Below are positions 23,900-36,211 of a DNA stretch of 64,000 nt, piece by piece (position 1 is the first letter of the stretch; every line of letters begins with the position of its first letter). A program made the translations under genes and the position numbers. The stretch is from Balaenoptera acutorostrata (Eukaryota > Chordata > Mammalia > Artiodactyla > Balaenopteridae), in the NCBI RefSeq assembly GCF_949987535.1, contig NW_026645882.1, positions 62,001 to 126,000 of the forward strand, written 5' to 3'. The notes under the pieces were generated by a model, which searched no databases, had not been told where the DNA came from, and saw only the letters and a program-made list of their open reading frames with translations.

Positions 23900-25658
23900 A
23901 ATTTATTTTTATAATGGGGTTTAGCTGCTTTTCACGGCTGTGTTTATTACGCTTTACACCCCCTTGACTCACTTACAGAGAGATATCAATACATAGGTTT
24001 GAAGATTCTTACTAGTCAGATATAATCTTGTGCGGTGAATAGGGGGTGTTGAGTCCAGTTCACTGAAAAAGGAATAGGTCTTGTCTCTTACATATTGGGT
24101 TTATGGAACGGTATCTGAGCTAATTTGAAACCCTTGTTTTATGCATCACCCCACCTCACCTTTCCCGTTCAGCAGCCATAGTGTGTTTCCTAAACGTGTG
24201 ACTCTGTTCTGTTTTGTAATTCAGTTCAAGTGTAGCGGTTTTTACATTCCCTCTAGAAGTGATATCTTATGATAAGTGTCTTTTTCTGTGTGACTTATTT
24301 CACTTAGAATCGTCGTACCTAAATCCACTCATCGTGCTGCTACTAGCCTTATGACGTTGATTTCATGGCTGAGTGATATTCCATTGTACATGAGGACCAC
24401 AACTTCTTTATCCATTTTTCTCTTTCCTAGGATATTTAAGGTGTAATGAAGTGGGGGTTCTTGTCAACAGAGCAGCCCTAAACTTTGGGGTGCCTGTGTC
24501 TTGCTGATTTTTAGTTTTCCCAATTTATACGCCCATGAGTGGAAGTGCCCTGTGCTCTCCAAGCTGTGTTTTTTAGATGTTTCAGAACACACCGTACACT
24601 TCTCCAGAGTGGCTGTTGGCAATGTACATCCCACCCATCAGCGTAGCAAGGCTCCCATTTCTCCATGGCCGGTCCTGCATTTCTGGTTTGGACACTTTTT
24701 TCCGCATGGCCCTTTTGCCCGCTGGGAAGTGAGGCTTCTTTGGAGTGCTGATTGGCTTTTCCAGGTTGCTTGGTTGGCCAAAAAGGGCGTATGCGTTTTT
24801 TCCTGAATATATTCAGGAAAAAACGCATACGCCCTTTTTGGCCAAGGGCATCATTGTCCACGTTTTGCCGCTTTTCATGTGCTTTCAAGGCGATTCGAAT
24901 CTACCTCCTGAAATCTGTTTCCTGCAATTCTGCCTTGCTTTCAAAGCCTCTTCGTTGCCTTCCCTTAATATATTTGTGGACGAGAGGTATCATTTAAAAC
25001 TCTGCAGGTTTGTGAATTGCAGTGCCCCTGAGCTCCATTTTTCAACTCGCTTTTTTGGGAGCTGGCCGCAAAAGCGCAGGATTGCTTCAGGCCCTCTTCT
25101 GGTTCTGGGGGGCAGGCTGAGCTTGTGCTTAATTCTTCTTCCTGATGGGAAAATAGAGTGACCTGTGCCTGTCCCAACACCTAGAGCTAGTCTCTCATTG
25201 GTTCCCCCTCTTCCCGTTCATCCTCAGGACAAATTGCAACCTGTACGGAACAGGAGGTTAAAGGTGCTGATTCTCCAAGGAGGGAGATGGCTAGTAAATC
25301 GGCTGGAATGGCGAACCCGAGCAAAGGAGATGAGAAATGAGGTGCGTTTTAGAAACCTTTCCCGATCACACGGTGTACCATCTTCTGGGTTTCTCATGCC
25401 TGTTTTCGATGTAGGAAGATGCCCTTGAACCTGGAGATTTGGGACCCATGGGATGGGTACCATGCAGTATTACTTGAAAGGGTCTGCGTTGGCTCACCCA
25501 ACCTCACCGAACCTCTCAGCCCCAAGAGTGTCCACCCTTATGTCTCAATCAGCTGTGGGTCTAGATTTGGTCAATCCAGGTTGCATCACAGCCCCTGAAC
25601 GAATTTTGGAAGAATTTCTCTCTCTTTCACTGTCTTTGTTTCACGGGTTTTGAAAAGT
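23900..25658 (-). repeat. Satellite unit 15, 1759 bp
   Basis: Palindrome 24774-24845, perfect. Private TTTATTACGC near 23943, GATATAATC near 24019 and GGCTTTTCC near 24753. Its end (TAGATTTGG, TTTTGGAAG) matches the end of unit 17. Confidence 0.93.
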
Positions 25659-27417
25659 AATTTATTTTTATAATGGGGTTTAGCTGCTTTTCACGGCTGT
25701 GTTTATGCCGCTTTACACCCCCTTGACTCACTTACAGAGAGATATCAATACATAGGTTTGAAGATTCTTACTAGTCAGATATATTCTTGTGCGGTGAATA
25801 GGGGGTGTTGAGTCCAGTTCACTGAAAAAGGAATAGGTCTTGTCTCTTACATATTGGGTTTACGGAACGGTATCTGAGCTAATTTGAAACCCTTGTTTTA
25901 TGCATCACCCCACCTCACCTTTCCCGTTCAGCAGCCATAGTGTGTTTCCTAAACGTGTGACTCTGTTCTGTTTTGTAATTCAGTTCAAGTGTAGCGGTTT
26001 TTACATTCCCTCTAGAAGTGATATCTTATGATAAGTGTCTTTTTCTGTGTGACTTATTTCACTTAGAATCGTCGTACCTAAATCCACTCATCGTGCTGCT
26101 ACTAGCCTTATGACGTTGATTTCATGGCTGAGTGATATTCCATTGTACATGAGGACCACAACTTCTTTATCCATTTTTCTCTTTCCTAGGATATTTAAGG
26201 TGTAATGAAGTGGGGGTTCTTGTCAACAGAGCAGCCCTAAACTTTGGGGTGCCTGTGTCTTGCTGATTTTTCGTTTTCCCAATTTATACGCCCATGAGTG
26301 GAAGTGCCCTATGCTCTCCAAGCTGTGTTTTTTAGATGTTTCAGAACACACCGTACACTTCTCCAGAATGGCTGTTGGCAATGTACATCCCACCCATCAG
26401 CGTAGCAAGGCTCCCATTTCTCCATGGCCGGTCCTGCATTTCTGGTTTGGACACTTTTTTCCGCATGGCCCTTTTGCCCGCTGGGAAGTGAGGCTTCTTT
26501 GGAGTGCTGATTGGCCTTTCCAGGTTGCTTGGTTGGCCAAAAAGGGCGTATGCGTTTTTTCCTGAATATATTCAGGAAAAAACGCATACGCCCTTTTTGG
26601 CCAAGGGCATCATTGTCCACGTTTTGCCGCTTTTCATGTGCTTTCAAGGCGATTCGAATCTACCTCCTGAAATCTGTTTCCTGCAATTCTGCCTTGCTTT
26701 CAAAGCCTCTTCGTTGCCTTCCCTTAATATATTTGTGGACGAGAGGTATCATTTAAAACTCTGCAGGTTTGTGAATTGCAGTGCCCCTGAGCTCCATTTT
26801 TCAACTCGCTTTTTTGGGAGCTGGCCGCAAAAGCGCAGGATTGCTTCAGGCCCTCTTCTGGTTCTGGGGGGCAGGCTGAGCTTGTGCTTAATTCTTCTTC
26901 CTGATGGGAAAATAGAGTGACCTGTGCCTGTCCCAACACCTAGAGCTAGTCTCTCATTGGTTCCCCCTCTTCCCGTTCATCCTCAGGACAAATTGCAACC
27001 TGTACGGAACAGGAGGTTAAAGGTGCTGATTCTCCAAGGAGGGAGATGGCTAGTAAATCGGCTGGAATGGCGAACCCGAGCAAAGGAGATGAGAAATGAG
27101 GTGCGTTTTAGAAACCTTTCCCGATCACACGGTGTACCATCTTCTGGGTTTCTCATGCCTGTTTTTGACGTAGGAAGATGCCCTTGAACCTGGAGATTTG
27201 GGACCCATGGGATGGGTACCATGCAGTATTACTTGAAAGGGTCTGCGTTGGCTCACCCAACCTCACCAAACCTCTCAGCCCCAAGAGTGTCCACCCTTAT
27301 GTCTCAATCAGCTGTGGGTCTAGATATGGTCAATCAAGGTTGCATCACAGCCGCTGAACGAATTTTGGAAGAATTTCTCTCTCTTTCACTGTCTTTGTTT
27401 CACGGGTTTTGAAAAGT
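25659..27417 (-). repeat. Satellite unit 16, 1759 bp, type A
   Basis: Palindrome 26533-26604, perfect. Type A markers: GTTTACGG, TTTTTCGTTTT, CCAGAATGG, GGAGTGCTG, TTTTTGACG, TCACCAAACC, AATCAAGG and TTTTGGAAG. Confidence 0.93.
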
Positions 27418-29176
27418 AATTTATTTTTATAATGGGGTTTAGCTGCTTTTCACGGCTGTGTTTATGCCGCTTTACACCCCCTTGACTCACTTACAGAGAG
27501 ATATCAATACATAGGTTTGAAGATTCTTACTAGTCAGATATATTCTTGTGCGGTGAATAGGGGGTGTTCAGTCCAGTTCACTGAAAAAGGAATAGGTCTT
27601 GTCTCTTACATATTGGGTTTATGGAACGGTATCTGAGCTAATTTGAAACCCTTGTTTTATGCATCACCCCACCTCACCTTTCCCGTTCAGCAGCCATAGT
27701 GTGTTTCCTAAACGTGTGACTCTGTTCTGTTTTGTAATTCAGTTCAAGTGTAGCGGTTTTTACATTCCCTCTAGAAGTGATATCTTATGATAAGTGTCTT
27801 TTTCTGTGTGACTTATTTCACTTAGAATCGTCGTACCTAAATCCACTCATCGTGCTGCTACTAGCCTTATGACGTTGATTTCATGGCTGAGTGATATTCC
27901 ATTGTACATGAGGACCACAACTTCTTTATCCATTTTTCTCTTTCCTAGGATATTTAAGGTGTAATGAAGTGGGGGTTCTTGTCAACAGAGCAGCCCTAAA
28001 CTTTGGGGTGCCTGTGTCTTGCTGATTTTTAGTTTTCCCAATTTATACGCCCATGAGTGGAAGTGCCCTATGCTCTCCAAGCTGTGTTTTTTAGATGTTT
28101 CAGAACACACCGTACACTTCTCCAGAGTGGCTGTTGGCAATTTACATCCCACCCATCAGCGTAGCAAGGCTCCCATTTCTCCATGGCCGGTCCTGCATTT
28201 CTGGTTTGGACACTTTTTTCCGCATGGCCCTTTTGCCCGCTGGGAAGCGAGACTACTTTGGAGCGCTGATTGGCCTTTCCAGGTTGCTTGGTTGGCCAAA
28301 AAGGGCGTATGCGTTTTTTCCTGAATATATTCAGGAAAAAACGCATACGCCCTTTTTGGCCAAGGGCATCATTGTCCACGTTTTGCCGCTTTTCATGTGC
28401 TTTCAAGGCGATTCGAATCTACCTCCTGAAATCTGTTTCCTGCAATTCTGCCTTGCTTTCAAAGCCTCTTCGTTGCCTTCCCTTAATACATTTGTGGACG
28501 AGAGGTATCATTTAAAACTCTGCAGGTTTGTGAATTGCAGTGCCCCTGAGCTCCATTTTTCAACTCGCTTTTTTGGGAGCTGGCCGCAAAAGCGCAGGAT
28601 TGCTTCAGGCCCTCTTCTGGTTCTGGGGGGCAGGCTGAGCTTGTGGTTAATTCTTCTTCCTGATGGGAAAATAGAGTGACCTGTGCCTGTCCCAACACCT
28701 AGAGCTAGTCTCTCATTGGTTCCCCCTCTTCCCGTTCATCCTCAGGACAAATTGCAACCTGTACGGAACAGGAGGTTAAAGGTGCTGATTCTCCAAGGAG
28801 GGAGATGGCTAGTAAATCGGCTGGAATGGCGAACCCGAGCCAAGGAGATGAGAAATGAGGTGCGTTTTAGAAACCTTTCCCGATCACACGGTGTACCATC
28901 TTCTGGGTTTCTCATGCCTGTTTTCGACGTAGGAAGATGCCCTTGAACCTGGAGATTTGGGACCCATGGGATGGGTACCATGCAGTATTACTTGAAAGGG
29001 TCTGCGTTGGCTCACCCAACCTCACCGAACCTCTCAGCCCCAAGAGTGTCCACCCTTATGTCTCAATCAGCTGTGGGTATAGATTTGGTCAATCCAGGTT
29101 GCATCACAGCCCCTGAACGAATTTTGGAAGAATTTCTCTCTCTTTCACTGTCTTTGTTTCACGGGTTTTGAAAAGT
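27418..29176 (-). repeat. Satellite unit 17, 1759 bp, type B
   Basis: Palindrome 28292-28363, perfect. Type B with GAGACTACTTT (shared with units 32 and 35) and private GGGTATAGATTTGG near 29075. Confidence 0.93.
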
Positions 29177-30935
29177 AATTTATTTTTATAATGGGGTTTA
29201 GCTGCTTTTCACGGCTGTGTTTATGCCGCTTTACACCCCCTTGACTCACTTACAGAGAGATATCAATACATAGGTTTGAAGATTCTTACTAGTCAGATAT
29301 ATTCTTGTGCGGTGAATAGGGGGTGTTGAGTCCAGTTCACTGAAAAAGGAATAGGTCTTGTCTCTTACATATTGGGTTTACGGAACGGTATCTGAGCTAA
29401 TTTGAAACCCTTGTTTTATGCATCACCCCACCTCACCTTTCCCGTTCAGCAGCCATAGTGTGTTTCCTAAACGTGTGACTCTGTTCTGTTTTGTAATTCA
29501 GTTCAAGTGTAGCGGTTTTTACATTCCCTCTAGAAGTGATATCTTATGATAAGTGTCTTTTTCTGTGTGACTTATTTCACTTAGAATCGTCGTACCTAAA
29601 TCCACTCATCGTGCTGCTACTAGCCTTATGACGTTGATTTCATGGCTGAGTGATATTCCATTGTACATGAGGACCACAACTTCTTTATCCATTTTTCTCT
29701 TTCCTAGGATATTTAAGGTGTAATGAAGTGGGGGTTCTTGTCAACAGAGCAGCCCTAAACTTTGGGGTGCCTGTGTCTTGCTGATTTTTCGTTTTCCCAA
29801 TTTATACGCCCATGAGTGGAAGTGCCCTATGCTCTCCAAGCTGTGTTTTTTAGATGTTTCAGAACACACCGTACACTTCTCCAGAATGGCTGTTGGCAAT
29901 GTACATCCCACCCATAAGCGTAGCAAGGCTCCCATTTCTCCATGGCCGGTCCTGCATTTCTGGTTTGGACACTTTTTTCCGCATGGCCCTTTTGCCCGCT
30001 GGGAAGTGAGGCTTCTTTGGAGTGCTGATTGGCCTTTCCAGGTTGCTTGGTTGGCCAAAAAGGGCGTATGCGTTTTTTCCTGAATATATTCAGGAAAAAA
30101 CGCATACGCCCTTTTTGGCCAAGGGCATCATTGTCCACGTTTTGCCGCTTTTCATGTGCTTTCAAGGCGATTCGAATCTACCTCCTGAAATCTGTTTCCT
30201 GCAATTCTGCCTTGCTTTCAAAGCCTCTTCGTTGCCTTCCCTTAATATATTTGTGGACGAGAGGTATCATTTAAAACTCTGCAGGTTTGTGAATTGCAGT
30301 GCCCCTGAGCTCCATTTTTCAACTCGCTTTTTTGGGAGCTGGCCGCAAAAGCGCAGGATTCCTTCAGGCCCTCTTCTGGTTCTGGGGGGCAGGCTGAGCT
30401 TGTGCTTAATTCTTCTTCCTGATGGGAAAATAGAGTGACCTGTGCCTGTCCCAACACCTAGAGCTAGTCTCTCATTGGTTCCCCCTCTTCCCGTTCATCC
30501 TCAGGACAAATTGCAACCTGTACGGAACAGGAGGTTAAAGGTGCTGATTCTCCAAGGAGGGAGATGGCTAGTAAATCGGCTGGAATGGCGAACCCGAGCA
30601 AAGGAGATGAGAAATGAGGTGCGTTTTAGAAACCTTTCCCGATCACACGGTGTACCATCTTCTGGGTTTCTCATGCCTGTTTTTGACGTAGGAAGATGCC
30701 CTTGAACCTGGAGATTTGGGACCCATGGGATGGGTACCATGCAGTATTACTTGAAAGGGTCTGCGTTGGCTCACCCAACCTCACCAAACCTCTCAGCCCC
30801 AAGAGTGTCCACCCTTATGTCTCAATCAGCTGTGGGTCTAGATATGGTCAATCAAGGTTGCATCACAGCCGCTGAACGAATTTTGGAAGAATTTCTCTCT
30901 CTTTCACTGTCTTTGTTTCACGGGTTTTGAAAAGT
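29177..30935 (-). repeat. Satellite unit 18, 1759 bp, type A
   Basis: Palindrome 30051-30122, perfect. Private CCATAAGCG near 29911 and ATTCCTTCAGG near 30358 distinguish it from units 16 and 21. Confidence 0.93.
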
Positions 30936-30951
30936 AATTTATTTTTATAAT
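30936..30951 (-). other. L1 A-tail / polyadenylation-signal relic and monomer junction (representative)
   Basis: On the minus strand this A/T-rich stretch contains AATAAA (plus-strand positions 30938-30943) exactly where the 3' end of the L1 copy should lie. Immediately to its left is the 5'-truncated end of the neighbouring L1 unit, so this is the head-to-tail junction. No long homopolymer A tail survives. The equivalent junction begins at 1035, 2793, 4552, 6311 and so on in the other units. The exact junction base could be off by several bases. Confidence 0.55.
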
Positions 30952-31277
30952 GGGGTTTAGCTGCTTTTCACGGCTGTGTTTATGCCGCTTTACACCCCCT
31001 TGACTCACTTACAGAGAGATATCAATACATAGGTTTGAAGATTCTTACTAGTCAGATATATTCTTGTGCGGTGAATAGGGGGTGTTCAGTCCAGTTCACT
31101 GAAAAAGGAATAGGTCTTGTCTCTTACATATTGGGTTTATGGAACGGTATCTGAGCTAATTTGAAACCCTTGTTTTATGCATCACCCCACCTCACCTTTC
31201 CCGTTCAGCAGCCATAGTGTGTTTCCTAAACGTGTGACTCTGTTCTGTTTTGTAATTCAGTTCAAGTGTAGCGGTTT
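30936..31277 (-). mobile_element. L1 3' UTR relic (representative, unit 19)
   Basis: Read on the minus strand this lies between the ORF2 stop relic and the A-rich tail, and resembles the 3' UTR of artiodactyl/cetacean L1. On the plus strand recognisable blocks occur in the expected order: an A/T-rich start, a block like TTGAGTAGAGTTCCCTG...AGTAGGTC (here ttgagtccagttcactg...ataggtc; type variants change single bases), a C-rich block, and a block like GTGACTCTGTTTCTGTTTTG just before the stop. The same segment occupies the first ~342 bases of every unit that starts at an A-tail junction. The alignment is from memory of the L1 consensus; a RepeatMasker run would give the exact subfamily. Confidence 0.8.
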
Positions 31278-32694
31278 TTACATTCCCTCTAGAAGTGATA
31301 TCTTATGATAAGTGTCTTTTTCTGTGTGACTTATTTCACTTAGAATCGTCGTACCTAAATCCACTCATCGTGCTGCTACTAGCCTTATGACGTTGATTTC
31401 ATGGCTGAGTGATATTCCATTGTACATGAGGACCACAACTTCTTTATCCATTTTTCTCTTTCCTAGGATATTTAAGGTGTAATGAAGTGGGGGTTCTTGT
31501 CAACAGAGCAGCCCTAAACTTTGGGGTGCCTGTGTCTTGCTGATTTTTAGTTTTCCCAATTTATACGCCCATGAGTGGAAGTGCCCTATGCTCTCCAAGC
31601 TGTGTTTTTTAGATGTTTCAGAACACACCGTACACTTCTCCAGAGTGGCTGTTGGCAATTTACATCCCACCCATCAGCGTAGCAAGGCTCCCATTTCTCC
31701 ATGGCCGGTCCTGCATTTCTGGTTTGGACACTTTTTTCCGCATGGCCCTTTTGCCCGCTGGGAAGCGAGACTTCTTTGGAGCGCTGATTTGCCTTTCCAG
31801 GTTGCTTGGTTGGCCAAAAAGGGCGTATGCGTTTTTTCCTGAATATATTCAGGAAAAAACGCATACGCCCTTTTTGGCCAAGGGCATCATTGTCCACGTT
31901 TTGCCGCTTTTCATGTGCTTTCAAGGCGATTCGAATCTACCTCCTGAAATCTGTTTCCTGCAATTCTGCCTTGCTTTCAAAGCCTCTTCGTTGCCTTCCC
32001 TTAATACATTTGTGGACGAGAGGTATCATTTAAAACTCTGCAGGTTTGTGAATTGCAGTGCCCCTGAGCTCCATTTTTCAACTCGCTTTTTTGGGAGCTG
32101 GCCGCAAAAGCGCAGGATTGCTTCAGGCCCTCTTCTGGTTCTGGGGGGCAGGCTGAGCTTGTGGTTAATTCTTCTTCCTGATGGGAAAATAGAGTGACCT
32201 GTGCCTGTCCCAACACCTAGAGCTAGTCTCTCATTGGTTCCCCCTCTTCCCGTTCATCCTCAGGACAAATTGCAACCTGTACGGAACAGGAGGTTAAAGG
32301 TGCTGATTCTCCAAGGAGGGAGATGGCTAGTAAATCGGCTGGAATGGCGAACCCGAGCCAAGGAGATGAGAAATGAGGTGCGTTTTAGAATCCTTTCCCG
32401 ATCACACGGTGTACCATCTTCTGGGTTTCTCATGCCTGTTTTCGACGTAGGAAGATGCCCTTGAACCTGGAGATTTGGGACCCATGGGATGGGTACCATG
32501 CAGTATTACTTGAAAGGGTCTGCGTTGGCTCACCCAACCTCACCGAACCTCTCAGCCCCAAGAGTGTCCACCCTTATGTCTCAATCAGCTGTGGGTCTAG
32601 ATATGGTCAATCCAGGTTGCATCACAGCCCCTGAACGAATTTTGTAAGAATTTCTCTCTCTTTCACTGTCTTTGTTTCACGGGTTTTGAAAAGT
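31278..32694 (-). pseudogene. LINE-1 ORF2 C-terminal relic, 5'-truncated (representative, unit 19)
   Basis: ORF2p is the L1 endonuclease/reverse transcriptase; only its C-terminal end is represented here, broken by frameshifts and stops. The minus strand keeps the terminal stop (31278-31280), preceded by a 28-codon block (31281-31364) containing ILSEISHTEKDTYHKISL, very close to the ILSEVSQTEKDKYHMISL ending of L1 ORF2p. MEYHSAMKS (31394-31420) matches the MEYYSAIKK motif. QQPLWRSV (31631-31654) matches the QPLWRTV motif after the cysteine-rich knuckle, whose cysteines and histidine are mostly lost. LKQSCAFA (32103-32126) matches LKSFCTAKE. A 72-bp palindrome (31810-31881) interrupts the relic in frame. 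No endonuclease or reverse-transcriptase core, 5' UTR or promoter is present, so it cannot be functional. Every unit contains the same relic. Similarity weakens toward the high-coordinate end, where the L1 origin is less certain. Confidence 0.8.
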
Positions 32695-34452
32695 AATTTA
32701 TTTTTATAATGGGGTTTAGCTGCTTATCACGGCTGTGTTTATGCCGCTTTACACCCCCTTGACTCACTTACAGAGAGATATCAATACATAGGTTTGAAGA
32801 TTCTTACTAGTCAGATATATTCTTGTTCGGTGAATAGGGGGTGTTGAGTCCAGTTCACTGAAAAAGGAATAGGTCTTGTCTCTTACATATTGGGTTTATG
32901 GAACGGTATCTGAGCTAATTTGAAACCCTTGTTTTATGCATCACCCCACCTCACCTTTCCCGTTCAGCAGCCATAGTGTGTTTTCTAAACGTGTGACTCT
33001 GTTCTGTTTTGTAATTCAGTTCAAGTGTAGCGGTTTTTACATTCCCTCTAGAAGTGATATCTTATGATAAGTGTCTTTTTTTTGTGACTTATTTCACTTA
33101 GAATCGTCGTACCTAAATCCACTCATCGTGCTGCTACTAGCCTTATGACGTTGATTTCATGGCTGACTGATATTCCATTGTACATGAGGACCACAACTTC
33201 TTTATCCATTTTTCTCTTTCCTAGGATATTTAAGGTGTAATGAAGTGGGGGTTCTTGTCAACAGAGCAGCCCTAAATTTTGGGGTGCCTGTGTCTTGCTG
33301 ATTTTTAGTTTTCCCAATTTATACGCCCATGAGTGGAAGTGCCCTATGCTCTCCAAGCTGTGTTTTTTAGATGTTTCAGAACACACCGTACACTTCTCCA
33401 GAGTGGCTGTTGGCAATGTACATCCCACCCATCAGCGTAGCAAGGCTCCCATTTCTCCATGGCCGGTCCTGCATTTCTGGTTTGGACCCTTTTTTCCGCA
33501 TGGCCCTTTTGCCCGCTGGGAAGTGAGGCTTCTTTGGAGCGCTGATTGGCCTTTCCAGGTTGCTTGGTTGGCCAAAAAGGGCGTATGCGTTTTTTCCTGA
33601 ATATATTCAGGAAAAAACGCATACGCCCTTTTTGGCCAAGGGCATCATTGTCCACGTTTTGCCGCTTTTCATGTGCTTTCAAGGCGATTCGAATCTACCT
33701 CCTGAAATCTGTTTCCTGCAATTCTGCCTTGCTTTCAAAGCCTCTTCGTTGCCTTCCCTTAATATATTTGTGGACGAGAGGTATCATTTAAAACTCTGCA
33801 GGTTTGTGAATTGCAGTGCCCCTGAGCTCCATTTTTCAACTCGCTTTTTTGGGAGCTGGCCGCAAAAGCGCAGGATTGCTTCAGGCCCTCTTCTGGTTCT
33901 GGGGGGCAGGCTGAGCTTGTGCTTAATTCTTCTTCCTGATGGGAAAATAGAGTGACCTGTGCCTGTCCCAACACCTAGAGCTAGTCTCTCATTGGTTCCC
34001 CCTCTTCCCGTTCATCCTCAGGACAAATTGCAACCTGTACGGTACAGGAGGTTAAAGGTGCTGATTCTCCAAGGAGGGAGATGGCTAGTAAATCGGCTGG
34101 AATGGCGAACCCGAGCAAAGGAGATGAGAAATGAGGTGCGTTTTAGAAACCTTTCCCGATCACACGGTGTACCATCTTCTGGGTTTCTCATGCCTGTTTT
34201 CGACGTAGGAAGATGCCCTTGAACCTGGAGATTTGGGACCCATGGGATGGGTACCATGCAGTATTACTTGAAAGGGTCTGCGTTGGCTCACCCAACCTCA
34301 CCGAACCTCTCAGCCCCAAGAGTGTCCACCCTTATGTCTCAATCAGCTCTGGGTCTAGATATGGTCAATCCAGGTTGCATCACAGCCCCTGAACGAATTT
34401 TGTAAGAATTTCTCTCTCTTTCACTGTCTTTGTTTCACGGGTTTTGAAAAGT
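32695..34452 (-). repeat. Satellite unit 20, 1758 bp, type C
   Basis: Palindrome 33568-33639, perfect. Type C markers: GCTTATCACGG, CTTGTTCGGTG, GTGTTTTCTAAACG, a T8 run in GTCTTTTTTTTGTGAC (one base shorter, near 33073), GGCTGACTGAT, GTACGGTACAGG and CAGCTCTGGG. Confidence 0.93.
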
Positions 34453-36211
34453 AATTTATTTTTATAATGGGGTTTAGCTGCTTTTCACGGCTGTGTTTAT
34501 GCCGCTTTACACCCCCTTGACTCACTTACAGAGAGATATCAATACATAGGTTTGAAGATTCTTACTAGTCAGATATATTCTTGTGCGGTGAATAGGGGGT
34601 GTTGAGTCCAGTTCACTGAAAAAGGAATAGGTCTTGTCTCTTACATATTGGGTTTACGGAACGGTATCTGAGCTAATTTGAAACCCTTGTTTTATGCATC
34701 ACCCCACCTCACCTTTCCCGTTCAGCAGCCATAGTGTGTTTCCTAAACGTGTGACTCTGTTCTGTTTTGTAATTCAGTTCAAGTGTAGCGGTTTTTACAT
34801 TCCCTCTAGAAGTGATATCTTATGATAAGTGTCTTTTTCTGTGTGACTTATTTCACTTAGAATCGTCGTACCTAAATCCACTCATCGTGCTGCTACTAGC
34901 CTTATGACGTTGATTTCATGGCTGAGTGATATTCCATTGTACATGAGGACCACAACTTCTTTATCCATTTTTCTCTTTCCTAGGATATTTAAGGTGTAAT
35001 GAAGTGGGGGTTCTTGTCAACAGAGCAGCCCTAAACTTTGGGGTGCCTGTGTCTTGCTGATTTTTCGTTTTCCCAATTTATACGCCCATGAGTGGAAGTG
35101 CCCTATGCTCTCCAAGCTGTGTTTTTTAGATGTTTCAGAACACACCGTACACTTCTCCAGAATGGCTGTTGGCAATGTACATCCCACCCATCAGCGTAGC
35201 AAGGCTCCCATTTCTCCATGGCCGGTCCTGCATTTCTGGTTTGGACACTTTTTTCCGCATGGCCCTTTTGCCCGCTGGGAAGTGAGGCTTCTTTGGAGTG
35301 CTGATTGGCCTTTCCAGGTTGCTTGGTTGGCCAAAAAGGGCGTATGCGTTTTTTCCTGAATATATTCAGGAAAAAACGCATACGCCCTTTTTGGCCAAGG
35401 GCATCATTGTCCACGTTTTGCCGCTTTTCATGTGCTTTCAAGGCGATTCGAATCTACCTCCTGAAATCTGTTTCCTGCAATTCTGCCTTGCTTTCAAAGC
35501 CTCTTCGTTGCCTTCCCTTAATATATTTGTGGACGAGAGGTATCATTTAAAACTCTGCAGGTTTGTGAATTGCAGTGCCCCTGAGCTCCATTTTTCAACT
35601 CGCTTTTTTGGGAGCTGGCCGCAAAAGCGCAGGATTGCTTCAGGCCCTCTTCTGGTTCTGGGGGGCAGGCTGAGCTTGTGCTTAATTCTTCTTCCTGATG
35701 GGAAAATAGAGTGACCTGTGCCTGTCCCAACACCTAGAGCTAGTCTCTCATTGGTTCCCCCTCTTCCCGTTCATCCTCAGGACAAATTGCAACCTGTACG
35801 GAACAGGAGGTTAAAGGTGCTGATTCTCCAAGGAGGGAGATGGCTAGTAAATCGGCTGGAATGGCGAACCCGAGCAAAGGAGATGAGAAATGAGGTGCGT
35901 TTTAGAAACCTTTCCCGATCACACGGTGTACCATCTTCTGGGTTTCTCATGCCTGTTTTTGACGTAGGAAGATGCCCTTGAACCTGGAGATTTGGGACCC
36001 ATGGGATGGGTACCATGCAGTATTACTTGAAAGGGTCTGCGTTGGCTCACCCAACCTCACCAAACCTCTCAGCCCCAAGAGTGTCCACCCTTATGTCTCA
36101 ATCAGCTGTGGGTCTAGATATGGTCAATCAAGGTTGCATCACAGCCGCTGAACGAATTTTGGAAGAATTTCTCTCTCTTTCACTGTCTTTGTTTCACGGG
36201 TTTTGAAAAGT
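34453..36211 (-). repeat. Satellite unit 21, 1759 bp, type A
   Basis: Palindrome 35327-35398, perfect. Matches unit 16 and unit 18 without the latter's private changes. Confidence 0.93.

Larger units (their letters stand above)
25659..29176. repeat. Higher-order repeat, 3518-bp A-B dimer, first copy (units 16-17)
   Basis: Units 16 and 18 share GTTTACGG, TTTTTCGTTTT and CCAGAATGG (type A). Units 17 and 19 share GTGTTCAGTCC, TTAATACATTT, GTGGTTAATT and GAGCCAAGG (type B). The end of unit 15 also matches the end of unit 17, so the repeated block starts slightly upstream of this boundary. Confidence 0.82.
30936..32694 (-). repeat. Satellite unit 19, 1759 bp, type B
   Basis: Palindrome 31810-31881, perfect. 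Type B markers GTGTTCAGTCC, TTAATACATTT, GTGGTTAATT and GAGCCAAGG; private AGAATCCTTT near 32388. Used above as the representative for the L1 landmarks. Confidence 0.93.
29177..34452. repeat. Higher-order repeat, 5276-bp A-B-C trimer, first copy (units 18-20)
   Basis: Types A, B and C follow each other and recur in the same order 5276 bp later. Only a handful of private differences were noticed: a CCATAAGCG and an ATTCCTTCAGG variant in unit 18, and AGAATCCTTT in unit 19. Confidence 0.88.

Noticed and set aside
31613..32197. A 194-codon plus-strand open frame recurring in most units
   Set aside because: It is antisense to the L1 ORF2 relic and spans the palindrome. It is closed by a TGA in types A and C and by a TAG in units 32 and 35, with no sign of selection, promoter or known domain. 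Its conservation is explained by satellite homogenisation.
32201..32464. Recurring 87-codon plus-strand and 71-, 79- and 112-codon minus-strand frames as genes
   Set aside because: All repeat with the 1759-bp period. The minus-strand ones carry degraded ORF2 residues; the plus-strand one is their antisense shadow.
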